Shown: piece after piece, positions 24,635-33,010 of the stretch
How the letters are laid out: every line of letters begins with the position of its first letter
Numbering within the stretch: the stretch's first letter is position 1
NCBI GenBank assembly: GCA_937125135.1
Contig: CAKZLD010000038.1
Coordinates: 1-42,172 of the forward strand
Direction of reading: 5' to 3'
DNA from: an uncultured Ignavibacterium sp.
GTDB taxonomy: Bacteria > Bacteroidota > Ignavibacteria > Ignavibacteriales > Ignavibacteriaceae
Length of the DNA stretch: 42,172 nt
Translations under genes and position numbers: made by a program
The notes under the pieces: generated by a model
The model's input: only the letters and a program-made list of their open reading frames with translations
Databases searched by the model: none
What the model was told of the DNA's origin: nothing

Positions 24635-26131
24635 TTATTCTTGCGGAATTTCGAGTCCGACAAATCTTGTGTTTCCTTCCGAATCCTGAACTTTTAGTAA
24701 TACAGCATCTCCTTGTTTACTATCAATAATTCGTTTAAAATCATCTACATCTTTCACTGCGCGTCTATCAGCTTCCAAAATAACTAATCCTCGGAATAGT
24801 CGCTGATCATCAGCTTTACTAAAACTTTTTACATCGGTTATCATAACACCATTATCTGTTTTATATGTATCCTTTTCTTTTGATGTTAAGTTTCTAACTG
24901 TCATTCCGATATTTTCAAGATTAAGTAAATCTCTTTTAGACTCTTTTTTACTTTCTGATTCTTTTTTAGAAACAGGTTCAGTCTTTTCTTTTTCATCGCG
25001 TGGTCTGAGTTTAACCTTTCTTTCAATTTCTTTTTTATCTCTGAACAGAGTTAAAGTTACTGTTGTACCCGCAGATTTTGAGGCAACATAGCTTTGTAAT
25101 TCATTTGGTTTGTTAACTTCTTTTCCATCAATTTTAAGAATTACATCACCGGATCTTATGTCAGCATCTTCTGCAGCTCCACCTGGAACAATACCTTGAA
25201 CTATTACACCTTTTGGTTTATCCAGACCTAAGGACTTTGCCATTGCATTATCAACCTCACCAATATTAACTCCAATATATCCTCTGTTAACTCTTCCGTA
25301 TGCAATTATTTCTTTGGAAACTGTTTTAGCAAGATTAATTGGAATTGCAAAACCATATCCGATATATGTTCCTGTTCCTCGTGTTGCAATAGCAGTATTT
25401 ACTCCAACTACAGCACCTGATAAATCAACCAAAGCCCCTCCACTATTTCCGGGATTGATTACTGCATCTGTTTGAATGAAATTTTCAACTCCATAACTAT
25501 CTCTAATTAAACCAAGCTGACCCCGACCAATTGCACTAACGATTCCAGCTGTAACTGTTGAAACTAATGACAAAGGATTACCAATTGCCATTACCCACTG
25601 CCCTACTTTCAAATTATCTGAATCTCCTAAATATGCAACTGTAAGATTTGACGCATTGATCTTGACAACCGCTAAATCTGTTAGTGGATCTGTTCCAATT
25701 ACCTCAGCCTGAAATGTTCTTTTATCAGCAAGATTTACTGTAACTCTATTAGCTTTTTCAACTACGTGATTGTTTGTTAGAATGTATCCATCTTCAGAAA
25801 TTATAATACCACTACCACTTCCCTGCTGTTCTCTTGGCATATCCTGAAAATCTCTGAATGGGAAAAAGAAAAAATTACCCTGAGGATTTTCTCTTTCAGA
25901 TACTACAGAAATTTGAACTATTGCCGGAGTAACCTTTTCTGCAACTTCAATAAAAGCTTTTGAGAATGATGTTGCATCTGCATCAAGATTTACTGGAGGA
26001 GTAGGTGAGCCAAGATTTATATCAGCCAAACCGGGTCGAACGAATCCGAATCCAGATACGAGTAAAGCACCAAATAAAACCCCAACTGAAACTAAAAGAA
26101 TAGCGGCAAGCATTGTTTTTTTATTGAACAT
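24635..26131 (-). CDS. htrA: Do-family serine endopeptidase (DegP/DegQ/HtrA type)
   Basis: This 498-residue envelope protease degrades or refolds misfolded exported proteins. An N-terminal hydrophobic segment (about 8-28) acts as signal peptide or anchor. The trypsin-like domain carries the full catalytic triad: His122 in ILTNNHVV, Asp152 in DPLTDLAVV and Ser230 in NPGNSGGAL. A first PDZ domain spans about 280-375. A Lys/Glu/Ser-rich linker (about 375-395) precedes a second PDZ domain (about 400-495). Length and order match Do-type proteases. A GGAGG site lies before the ATG, 20 bases after recO. It is the last gene of its operon, ended by the terminator at 24573-24605. Which of the DegP or DegQ subtypes it represents cannot be decided. 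Confidence 0.95.
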   Translation of the reverse strand: MFNKKTMLAAILLVSVGVLFGALLVSGFGFVRPGLADINLGSPTPPVNLDADATSFSKAFIEVAEKVTPAIVQISVVSERENPQGNFFFFPFRDFQDMPREQQGSGSGIIISEDGYILTNNHVVEKANRVTVNLADKRTFQAEVIGTDPLTDLAVVKINASNLTVAYLGDSDNLKVGQWVMAIGNPLSLVSTVTAGIVSAIGRGQLGLIRDSYGVENFIQTDAVINPGNSGGALVDLSGAVVGVNTAIATRGTGTYIGYGFAIPINLAKTVSKEIIAYGRVNRGYIGVNIGEVDNAMAKSLGLDKPKGVIVQGIVPGGAAEDADIRSGDVILKIDGKEVNKPNELQSYVASKSAGTTVTLTLFRDKKEIERKVKLRPRDEKEKTEPVSKKESESKKESKRDLLNLENIGMTVRNLTSKEKDTYKTDNGVMITDVKSFSKADDQRLFRGLVILEADRRAVKDVDDFKRIIDSKQGDAVLLKVQDSEGNTRFVGLEIPQE

Positions 26132-26151
26132 TTATAAGACCTCCGTATATG

Positions 26152-26880
26152 TTATAACATTGATAATGAATTTAATCCCTTGAAAGATTCAATATGACTT
26201 TTCAAATAATTTATTAAGAACTGAATACCATTCACAAACAATTTTTCTGAATAAGAATTAATTTTTTTTCTGTTTTTTAGACAAAATAGATAATTAAAAA
26301 GTTCCGAATGATTATTCCCCTTTTCTTTGCTGCACTTATCACAAATAAAACCATTTGAAAAGAAATAATTTACACCCACATCTGGCTTTAGTTCAGAAGA
26401 ACATAATTCACAAGTTTCAAGATTTATTTCATATCCAATTTCTTTGATAAAAAACATTAGAAATCTTCCAAAAAGTACTGCAGGATGTTCTGTCTCATTT
26501 TCAATTAAAGATAAAATTCTAATTACCCCATTAAATATCAACTCATTAGATTCATTTTCAACTAATAAGTTTTTTACTAACTCACATACTGCAAAAGCGT
26601 ATCCTGATAATTCAATCTTCGATTTAATTTTAGGATAGTGCGAAATTAAATCAGCAGACGAAATAATTTGAATATCTCTTGATTCTTTTTTATACATCAC
26701 AATTTGAATATGATTTAATACATCAACTACAGAGGCAAGTTTTGATTTTGGGTTTCTACCTCCTTTAATTATCGCCGATATTAAACCATTATTTCTTGTA
26801 AATAAAGATACAATAAGACTTGAGTCAGAATAGTTTATTTTACCGAGCACAACTGCTTCAGTTTTTATTATTTCACTCAT
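26152..26880 (-). CDS. recO: DNA repair and recombination protein RecO
   Basis: RecO works with RecR and RecF to load RecA on SSB-coated single-stranded DNA. The protein has 242 residues, the normal length. An N-terminal OB-fold starts TEAVVLGKINYSDSSLIVSL (7-26) and reaches GGRNPKSKL (40-48). The helical C-terminal half contains a zinc site with C157-x2-C160 and C180-x2-C183. The ATG overlaps the end of mtnA by eight bases, and htrA begins 20 bases after the stop. No other recombination gene is near, so the operon association appears to be lineage-specific rather than functional. The RecO call is secure. Confidence 0.93.
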   Translation of the reverse strand: MSEIIKTEAVVLGKINYSDSSLIVSLFTRNNGLISAIIKGGRNPKSKLASVVDVLNHIQIVMYKKESRDIQIISSADLISHYPKIKSKIELSGYAFAVCELVKNLLVENESNELIFNGVIRILSLIENETEHPAVLFGRFLMFFIKEIGYEINLETCELCSSELKPDVGVNYFFSNGFICDKCSKEKGNNHSELFNYLFCLKNRKKINSYSEKLFVNGIQFLINYLKSHIESFKGLNSLSML

Positions 26881-27886
26881 TTATAAAGTTGTATGGAAAT
26901 CGGTAAATATTTTTTTCTGTAATAATGCCTGAAATTAAATGTGCAGGAGTTATATCAAATGCTGGAGAAAAGTAATCCCAGTTCTTAAGCCCAATCAATC
27001 TGTCTCTGACAGAAAATATTTCTTCTCCACTTCGATGTTCAATTTTTATTTCCTGACCAGAAATAATCTTTTTATCAATTGTTGAAGATGGTGCTGCAAC
27101 GTAAAACGGGACATTAAAGTAATTACAGATAATAGCCAAAGATAAAGTGCCGATTTTGTTTGCTGTATCTCCATTCAAAGCAATTCTATCTGCTCCAACA
27201 ATTACCAAATCTATGTTATTTTTTTGCATCAAGGAAGAGGACATAGAATCTGTAAGAATAGTAAAGGGAATATCAAGCTTATCAAGTTCAAATGCTGTTA
27301 ATCTCAAACCTTGAAGTAATGGTCGAGTTTCATCAATATAAACTTTGTTAATTAAATCATGGTCAAACGCATTTTTTATTATGCCTAAAGCTGTTCCGAA
27401 AGATGCTGCAGCCAGACTACCAGTATTACAATGAGTCAGAACATTAGATTTTTTATGAAAAATATTTAAACCAAGTCTTGATATCCGGGATGAATTATGA
27501 TTTTCAGAATTATGAATTTCGATAGCTGTTTGAAGTAGACGCAAATATACATTATCACTTTCCAATAACTTTTCAAATTTATCTCTCATCAAATCTGCTG
27601 CATAAAATAAATTTACAGCCGTGGGACGAGTCGAAGTGATTCTATCATAAACCTGATTAAAATATTCTTCAGATTTTGAATTAAAATTTTTGAATGCTAA
27701 AGCGATTGCAAAACCAGCAGCAATTCCGATTAAAGGAGCACCTCTAATCTCCAGCTTTTCAATCGCTTCTGCTATGCGCTCATAAGAATCAGTTGAGATG
27801 TACTCTTCTTCGAAAGGTAACTTTGTTTGATTCAGAAAATGGAGATAATTGTTTTCAAATTTTAATGCGAAATAATTATTCTTCAT
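26873..27886 (-). CDS. mtnA: S-methyl-5-thioribose-1-phosphate isomerase
   Basis: MtnA converts methylthioribose 1-phosphate to methylthioribulose 1-phosphate in methionine salvage. Related enzymes act on 5-deoxyribose 1-phosphate or ribose 1,5-bisphosphate. The 337-residue protein shows RGAPLIGIAAGFAIAL (48-63), THCNTGSLA (151-159) with the catalytic Cys153, YIDETRPLLQGLR (183-195), VGADRIALNGDTANKIGT (230-247) with the catalytic Asp233, and AAPSSTID (264-271). The methylthioribose kinase or MTA phosphorylase that would make its substrate is not in this window. Its start overlaps the PfkB kinase gene by 11 bases, making these two an obvious functional pair. The family is clear; substrate within the family is less certain. 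Confidence 0.92.
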   Translation of the reverse strand: MKNNYFALKFENNYLHFLNQTKLPFEEEYISTDSYERIAEAIEKLEIRGAPLIGIAAGFAIALAFKNFNSKSEEYFNQVYDRITSTRPTAVNLFYAADLMRDKFEKLLESDNVYLRLLQTAIEIHNSENHNSSRISRLGLNIFHKKSNVLTHCNTGSLAAASFGTALGIIKNAFDHDLINKVYIDETRPLLQGLRLTAFELDKLDIPFTILTDSMSSSLMQKNNIDLVIVGADRIALNGDTANKIGTLSLAIICNYFNVPFYVAAPSSTIDKKIISGQEIKIEHRSGEEIFSVRDRLIGLKNWDYFSPAFDITPAHLISGIITEKNIYRFPYNFINE

Positions 27887-28790
27887 CGAAACGAGAGAGA
27901 TTCATAAATTGTCTAAATCTGTCTTGAATTTGTAAAAGCGAGAGATCCTCAAGTCCCTTTGTACTGAATTTTTCAACACAGAATGAAGCCATTGTGCTTC
28001 CATAAATTACAGCTCTTTTCAGATTGTCTGGTGATAAATCTCTTGTTTTAAATAAGTATCCGATAAAACCTCCTGCGAATGAATCTCCTGCACCAGTAGG
28101 ATCAAATATATTTTCCATTGGAAATGCTGGTGCTGAAAATATTATATCTTCAGAAAATAAAAGTGCTCCGTGCTCTCCTTTTTTAATTATCAAAATCGGC
28201 GGTCCCATCTCTCTTATTTTCTTGGCTGCTTTAATTAGGTTCGGTTCTTTAGCTAATAATCTTGCCTCGGAATCATTTATAATTAATACATTAACTTTGG
28301 GTAAAAGTTCTAAGAGTTCAGCTTTTTTCCCTTCAATCCAAAAATTCATAGTATCACAAACAATAAATTGCGGTGATTCCATTTGTTCTAAAACTTTACT
28401 TTGTAAAACGGGGTCAATATTTCCAAGACAGATATACTTACTCTTTCTTGCATTTTCAGGAATTTTGGGATCGAATTTTTCAAACACGTTTAATTCAGTA
28501 AGTAACGTGTCTCTGACATTTAAATCATAATGATATTTACCTGACCATCGAAAAGTTTTTCCACCAGGAATTATTTCTAATCCTTCTAAATCAATATTAT
28601 GATTGTTGAGCATTTCGATATAACTTTTTGGGAAATCGTCACCAACAACACCAACAACTTTAATGGGACCACTGAAATAACTTGCTGCCAAAGAAATATA
28701 TGTCGCTGAACCACCCAATGCATCATCTATTTTATCAAAAGGTGTTTCGACAGAATCTAATGCAAATGAACCTACCACTAAAATTCCCAA
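27876..28790 (-). CDS. PfkB-family sugar kinase
   Basis: This 304-residue ribokinase-like protein phosphorylates a sugar or nucleoside hydroxyl with ATP. It begins MGILVVGSFALDSVETPF, the usual N-terminus of a widespread uncharacterised PfkB subfamily, with LGGSATYISLAAS (25-37), VVGVVGDDFP (45-54) and DPTGAGDSFAGGF (230-242), the ATP/anion-hole signature with catalytic Asp236. The start codon is TTG: no ATG lies in frame near, GGAG stands five bases before it, and the family's N-terminus begins exactly there. It is the first gene of the operon with mtnA, recO and htrA, overlapping mtnA by 11 bases. The pairing suggests that its product or substrate is linked to a pentose 1-phosphate, but specificity cannot be read from sequence. 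Confidence 0.88.
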   Translation of the reverse strand: MGILVVGSFALDSVETPFDKIDDALGGSATYISLAASYFSGPIKVVGVVGDDFPKSYIEMLNNHNIDLEGLEIIPGGKTFRWSGKYHYDLNVRDTLLTELNVFEKFDPKIPENARKSKYICLGNIDPVLQSKVLEQMESPQFIVCDTMNFWIEGKKAELLELLPKVNVLIINDSEARLLAKEPNLIKAAKKIREMGPPILIIKKGEHGALLFSEDIIFSAPAFPMENIFDPTGAGDSFAGGFIGYLFKTRDLSPDNLKRAVIYGSTMASFCVEKFSTKGLEDLSLLQIQDRFRQFMNLSRFDEE

Positions 28791-28823
28791 TGTAACTCCA
28801 AAAATTTGTTTAACAATTTTTTA

Positions 28824-28831
28824 CAAATATA
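28824..28831 (-). promoter_or_regulatory. Candidate -7 promoter element (TATATTTG) of the PfkB-mtnA-recO-htrA operon
   Basis: TATATTTG on the minus strand is a perfect TAnnTTTG. It begins three bases beyond the T tract of the cytochrome-operon terminator and would give a leader of about 27 bases with a GGAG site before the TTG start at 28790. Confidence 0.4.
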
Positions 28832-28834
28832 CAA

Positions 28835-28860
28835 ACAAAAAAGCCGTCAAATGACGGCTT
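28835..28860 (-). terminator. Rho-independent terminator of the cytochrome operon
   Basis: AAGCCGTC (28841-28848) pairs with GACGGCTT (28853-28860) around a four-base loop; on the minus strand six T's follow. It lies five bases after the stop of the 7-haem lipoprotein gene. Confidence 0.92.
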
Positions 28861-28865
28861 AAATT

Positions 28866-29774
28866 TTAATAATCTCTTTCCTGCCCGAATATATTCAGTT
28901 TACCATTTATGTGTTTTGAAGGATCAGTGATAACATATTTACCTCCAACTAAAGCGACTACTCCAGCATGGCAAGTCTCACAAGTTCCAACATTCGGATG
29001 TGTACCACCTTGAGCAGAGGTTTTGGGGAGAGAATTTCCTGTATCTTTATTCCCATGACAAGTTCCACATTTACCACCTTCAGAGCCAGAAGTAAAAGAT
29101 ACTACATAATCCAAATTTCCATTTTTGAAATAACCGTGACAATAGGTATTTGAACAAGAATTAGTTTCAAAATTATAAGATGGATTTGGAGTAAATAGAG
29201 GCAAACTTGCATCATAATCTGTCGTTCCTGTTTCGTTGGTTTGAGTTTTGGTTAAATTACCAAAAATAATTTCTGAACGAGGAGTGCTGTCGAAATGTCC
29301 CTCTGATAAAAACAATGTGGGAACTTTATGACACTCATTGCATTCAACTGCTTTTCCTGATGAAGCTGCATAAAGATGTTTTACATGTGCACCGACTCCT
29401 CTTGAACTTGAGCTGATGCTTCCATCTAATGCCCTCGGTGGAGCAATTTTAGTCGGGTCAGCAAAATCGCCGTGGCAAGTATTACAAGCTTCGGGACCTG
29501 TTGGTTGTGTATGACAAGTCAAACAATTTCCACTTGCTTCTTTTATTATACCACCTTGATAATTTGCTCCGTGACATTGTTTACATTCTTTCATTGTCCA
29601 GTCAGTGGAAGCAATCAACTTCCCATGAAAATCAGGAGACGTTGGATTTTTAATTCCCGGTTTATGAATATTTACCGAAGGCGAAGAAGGCAAATCTTTA
29701 TTCATCTCACTGCAGGAAATAAAAATCAAAATTGAAAATGATAATAACGCTATTGTTTTAAATAATTTTTTCAT
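28866..29774 (-). CDS. Multihaem c-type cytochrome lipoprotein (seven haem motifs)
   Basis: The 302-residue protein has a lipoprotein signal peptide with lipobox LIFIS-C21, so it should be lipid-anchored, probably at the outer membrane. Six CxxCH motifs (64, 84, 97, 145, 236, 265) and one CxxxxCH (207-213, CSNTYCH) give up to seven covalent haems. The CxxxxCH/CxxCH combination is characteristic of cytochromes first catalogued in Geobacter. The motif-poor part around 150-205 could hold a distal ligand region. It is the last gene of the cytochrome operon, four bases behind the 14-haem gene and directly before the terminator. By position and topology it could be the outer-surface end of an electron conduit. 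Haem number is predicted from motifs only. Confidence 0.9.
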   Translation of the reverse strand: MKKLFKTIALLSFSILIFISCSEMNKDLPSSPSVNIHKPGIKNPTSPDFHGKLIASTDWTMKECKQCHGANYQGGIIKEASGNCLTCHTQPTGPEACNTCHGDFADPTKIAPPRALDGSISSSSRGVGAHVKHLYAASSGKAVECNECHKVPTLFLSEGHFDSTPRSEIIFGNLTKTQTNETGTTDYDASLPLFTPNPSYNFETNSCSNTYCHGYFKNGNLDYVVSFTSGSEGGKCGTCHGNKDTGNSLPKTSAQGGTHPNVGTCETCHAGVVALVGGKYVITDPSKHINGKLNIFGQERDY

Positions 29775-29778
29775 ATTT

Positions 29779-30972
29779 CTACCTATGACAATAATTACAA
29801 AAACCGGAAGTTATCGGTGAATTAGGATTAGCATTTGTATGACAGTTATAACAAATCGAACCTTGTGTGTCGTGCCAATCTCCTTTCTGATCTTTCATAA
29901 ATCCAGTTATGTGAGTTTTGGGATTAGTTCCTTTTATTCCATCACTATCTAAATGACAGGTTATGCAAACCGCATCTCCTCCATTCACATCGTGACAAGA
30001 GCTGCATCTTTCAATATCGCGTTTTGCTAAGGTAGCGTGCAATCCACCGCCAGTTCCAACACCTATCGTAAAGAAATTTGGTTTCAAATGTGTTGCAGGC
30101 ATAATTCCACTGTAAGCAAAATCGGTACTTTCTGAAGCATGGCAGGTTGCACAAAATGTTTCCGTCTGATGACAAGATTGGCATTCAGCCGTTTTGCCTT
30201 TTGCATCAAATCCGTGAGTAAATCTGTAATTAATTTCATGTACTCTTCTTATAGCTTGTTGCTTTGGCCCATCAACAAAATTGCTTGGATAATAAGGTTG
30301 ATAAAAATCAGTTTTAAGGTTTACTTCTGTTATTACACTCGTAGCAGCGTGACAATCTTCACAACTGTGATTATCATGACACATTGCACAATTCGCACCT
30401 ACCATTTGCGCAGAGAATTTATGCGTGTTAATGAATCTTGCCACTTTATGATTTTGAGGGAATAAGTTTGCTGTAGATATATGACAGGATTCGCAAGCAT
30501 TTGATGCAACTGTTTTATCATTATGACAAGCATAACAATTTTCCATTGGTGGATTTGCTGCTACCGCCTGCCAGCTGTAATCAACTTCCGTTAATCCTTT
30601 ATGACAAGATTCACAATCCATATTCTGATTTTCAATATGGAATTTATGATTGAAAATTAACTCCGATTTCTCTTTTTCTATCGGTTCATAAGTATCTCCG
30701 ATATGGCAAGTGCTGCATTCATTTTCATTGTTTACATCGTGACAAGATGAACAGTTATCGTGATTGGGAAACAGTCTGTCGTTCAGAGAAATGCTTTCTG
30801 CAACAGCACTGTGACAAGTTTTACAATCTACTAATTCTGCGTGTACAGAATGTGAAAACTTGATTTTAACTTCTTTTTCATCAACTTGATATTGATAATT
30901 GTTTCTTGAAGCTATGAAAAGAAGTGATACTGATATTAAAACTACAATACTGTAAAATAATTTTATTTTCAT
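29779..30972 (-). CDS. Fourteen-haem c-type cytochrome
   Basis: This is a 397-residue exported protein with an N-terminal hydrophobic segment (about 4-21) that is either a signal peptide or a membrane anchor; no lipobox is seen. Fourteen CxxCH motifs begin at residues 50, 74, 86, 120, 146, 160, 195, 204, 264, 274, 323, 336, 374 and 392. Spare histidines in patterns such as FSHSVH (39-44), FNHKFH (107-112), NTHKFS (182-187) and FTHGF (251-255) suggest bis-histidine ligation, as in cytochrome c3/c7-like wires. One haem per 28 residues suits a long electron wire. It lies ten bases behind the beta-barrel gene and four before the lipoprotein gene. A role as a periplasmic or barrel-inserted wire is inferred from the gene order. 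Confidence 0.9.
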   Translation of the reverse strand: MKIKLFYSIVVLISVSLLFIASRNNYQYQVDEKEVKIKFSHSVHAELVDCKTCHSAVAESISLNDRLFPNHDNCSSCHDVNNENECSTCHIGDTYEPIEKEKSELIFNHKFHIENQNMDCESCHKGLTEVDYSWQAVAANPPMENCYACHNDKTVASNACESCHISTANLFPQNHKVARFINTHKFSAQMVGANCAMCHDNHSCEDCHAATSVITEVNLKTDFYQPYYPSNFVDGPKQQAIRRVHEINYRFTHGFDAKGKTAECQSCHQTETFCATCHASESTDFAYSGIMPATHLKPNFFTIGVGTGGGLHATLAKRDIERCSSCHDVNGGDAVCITCHLDSDGIKGTNPKTHITGFMKDQKGDWHDTQGSICYNCHTNANPNSPITSGFCNYCHR

Positions 30973-30982
30973 TCTGCACTCA

Positions 30983-32251
30983 CTAAAAATTTAAATTAAA
31001 CCAATGATTCAGTTTAAAGAATACTCTGAAATCATTTTTGTAAATTTTGTTATCTAAATACTGTCCTTGTAAATCAAAAGATAATTTTCTGAAGGGTCTG
31101 AAATTTAATCCAGCAGAAAGAGTTGTTATATTGTTCGTTTCTGAATCTTTACTAACTTTATAACTTGCATAGGACAAACCAATATTTGGAGTTATTAACC
31201 CGTCAAGAAAAGTATATGCAGAATAAAGAGAAACAGCATCCATTTCTCCAGCATAACCAAAAGTTTTTCTGTAACTAAAGGTTCCAAATTTTGTTGATGC
31301 TCCTAATCCAATTCTAGATGAATTATCATCTTTGAATTTTACATAACCGAATTGAGCAAGTATTGTATAGTTTTTATCAATCTTGTAATCCAGACCTGCT
31401 TCGATTTCCTGTGTGTTTCCATAATCAAAAACAGAAAAGATAGAGTTATATCTTACTCGTGGCTCTCTGTAATTATAGTAAAGGTTTACTCCTAAATCTT
31501 TAATCTTTTCAATTCGTGCATCGAGTTCAACTTTAGAAGTTTGTTTAAAGTTTAAGTCATATTCATATTTGGAATTGATAAATAAAAAGTTCTCTGAGAA
31601 ATAAGAAGCTTCACCACTTAGATATTGAAATTGATTCGATTTATTTGAAATTAAAACCTGAATCGGATTAAGATTCGGATCAAGTCTTAATGCTTTGTAA
31701 TCAGTTGGTTTGAAATTTTTATTTACATATCCAAATGCAAATTGAAAATCTTGAAGAATAGTTGTTGATAATCTTGCTCCGGCAATATAATTATCAGAAA
31801 AATTTTCAATCAGTTCTAATTTTTGATAGGCTGGTACATTACCTCCATAAAAACCAGTAAGCTTGAAGTCATACTTATTTAGTGAGACAGAGGCACCATC
31901 CATCAATCCACCAACGACACTGTTTATTATAGGTTGGCGACCAATTTTAACATTTGCAATATCGAAAAGATTTCTTGCTTCAAGATATAAATTATAGAAA
32001 CGCAATCTTGGATCAGAATCTAATTTCTGAGCTAAATCAGTTTCCAGATTTAAGTTTGACCGCAATGAAAAATTTTCGTAATTGAAATTGAGATTTAACA
32101 TTTGGTAGGCTCTTAAGTGATTCTGAGAAACACTTGCAGAATCAAATCTTTCAAACATATAAACAGAAGAAGAAAATCTTCCATTTAAATTTTGAGAGAA
32201 AAGAACTCCTCCAACAGTTAAAAACAGCATTAGAAGTAGTTTTTTGTTCAT
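30983..32251 (-). CDS. Outer-membrane beta-barrel protein, probable porin of a porin-cytochrome complex
   Basis: This 422-residue protein has a signal peptide ending near LFSQ (residue 20) and alternating amphipathic strands throughout, for example LNLNFNYENFSLRSNLNLE (52-70). It ends in HWFNLNF with a terminal Phe, as is usual for outer-membrane barrels. KIGRQPIINSVVGGLMDG (about 102-119) recalls porin-like loops. It has no cysteine haem motif. It lies between a tetrahaem and a 14-haem cytochrome in one operon. In Geobacter-type porin-cytochrome complexes such a barrel holds a multihaem cytochrome across the outer membrane. Clear similarity to MtrB or the Geobacter porins cannot be shown by eye, so the role is inferred from context. 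GGGG/GGAA lies before the ATG. Confidence 0.75.
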   Translation of the reverse strand: MNKKLLLMLFLTVGGVLFSQNLNGRFSSSVYMFERFDSASVSQNHLRAYQMLNLNFNYENFSLRSNLNLETDLAQKLDSDPRLRFYNLYLEARNLFDIANVKIGRQPIINSVVGGLMDGASVSLNKYDFKLTGFYGGNVPAYQKLELIENFSDNYIAGARLSTTILQDFQFAFGYVNKNFKPTDYKALRLDPNLNPIQVLISNKSNQFQYLSGEASYFSENFLFINSKYEYDLNFKQTSKVELDARIEKIKDLGVNLYYNYREPRVRYNSIFSVFDYGNTQEIEAGLDYKIDKNYTILAQFGYVKFKDDNSSRIGLGASTKFGTFSYRKTFGYAGEMDAVSLYSAYTFLDGLITPNIGLSYASYKVSKDSETNNITTLSAGLNFRPFRKLSFDLQGQYLDNKIYKNDFRVFFKLNHWFNLNF

Positions 32252-32262
32252 AAAATATTCCC

Positions 32263-32802
32263 CTATTTAGTTTTAGGTACAGGATGCTTAATTTTTTCCC
32301 ACGATTCTTCGAAGTTGAATCCAATGTAAGTTGGACTTTCAACATTATGACAGGTAATGCAGTAAGCTTCAATATTTTCAAACAAAACTAAACCTTTTTG
32401 TACAGCGAGTGCACGGTCTTTCATAACTTTCATATCTTTATATTCAGAGCCGGGACCGTGACATGTTTCGCACTGAACTCCGTCTTCAATCTTAAATTTC
32501 TTACCTATTAAAGAAGCATCCACGTTATAACCAGAAGCGTGACATTTAAGACAATCAAAATTTTCATAAGCATTACCGGAAAGACCTTTTTCTTTCATAA
32601 CTTCAGCAGCACGTTCAGTTTTGAGCGTTTCATAAGCACGGGAGTGTTTACTTTCTTTCCAAATTCCCAATTGATTCCCCTGTTTTTCAGTTTTATGACA
32701 CATTACACATGGTTCAACACCAATATATCCAAATCCATTTTGAGCATTTATTAAAGTGGGGAGGGTAAAAGAGAGAATTAAAAGTAATTTAACAGAATGC
32801 AT
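32263..32802 (-). CDS. Periplasmic tetrahaem cytochrome c (cytochrome c554-like)
   Basis: This is a 179-residue secreted protein: signal peptide 1-20 ending INA, then YIGVEPCVMCHKTE. Four CxxCH motifs begin at residues 32, 84, 111 and 148. Its pattern - an early CxxCH, LGIWKESKHSRAYETL (45-60), CLKCHASGY (84-92), GVQCETCHGPGSEY (108-121), then CITCHNVESPTYIGFNF (148-164) - matches the cytochrome c554-like tetrahaem family. Such proteins carry electrons in the periplasm. It is the first gene of the operon, with GGAG before the ATG, and stands 11 bases before the barrel gene. It could deliver electrons from the inner membrane to the 14-haem cytochrome. That direction is inference. All four haem motifs look intact. 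Confidence 0.92.
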   Translation of the reverse strand: MHSVKLLLILSFTLPTLINAQNGFGYIGVEPCVMCHKTEKQGNQLGIWKESKHSRAYETLKTERAAEVMKEKGLSGNAYENFDCLKCHASGYNVDASLIGKKFKIEDGVQCETCHGPGSEYKDMKVMKDRALAVQKGLVLFENIEAYCITCHNVESPTYIGFNFEESWEKIKHPVPKTK

Positions 32803-32834
32803 AAAGTCTCCATAAAGATTTGATTTGAACTATT

Positions 32835-32865
32835 CAAAAATATTTATATAATGAAAAAATGACAA
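32835..32865 (-). promoter_or_regulatory. Promoter of the cytochrome operon
   Basis: On the minus strand TTGTCA (32860-32865) precedes TATTTTTG (32835-32842). The TTG and the TAnnTTTG element are 20 bases apart, the spacing expected for a Bacteroidota-type -33/-7 promoter. A leader of about 26 bases with a GGAG site would result. It is the best promoter match in the window. Confidence 0.5.
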
Positions 32866-33010
32866 GGATTATTTTTTATTTAATTGATAATGTGTTATTG
32901 AAATTGAGTTAAGAATAGTATATCATTCATCAGTATTTGAAACTAAACATCATAAAAAAATGAGTTTTTATTAATTTCTTAAATTGTTAATTTGAAACAG
33001 AAAATTTCGG

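Noticed and set aside
28024-28530. 168-codon open frame antisense to the PfkB kinase gene
   Set aside because: Mirror of a conserved gene; Ser/Ile-rich translation without motif.
30139-30465. 108-codon open frame antisense to the 14-haem cytochrome
   Set aside because: A by-product of the repeated CxxCH codons on the other strand; no domain.
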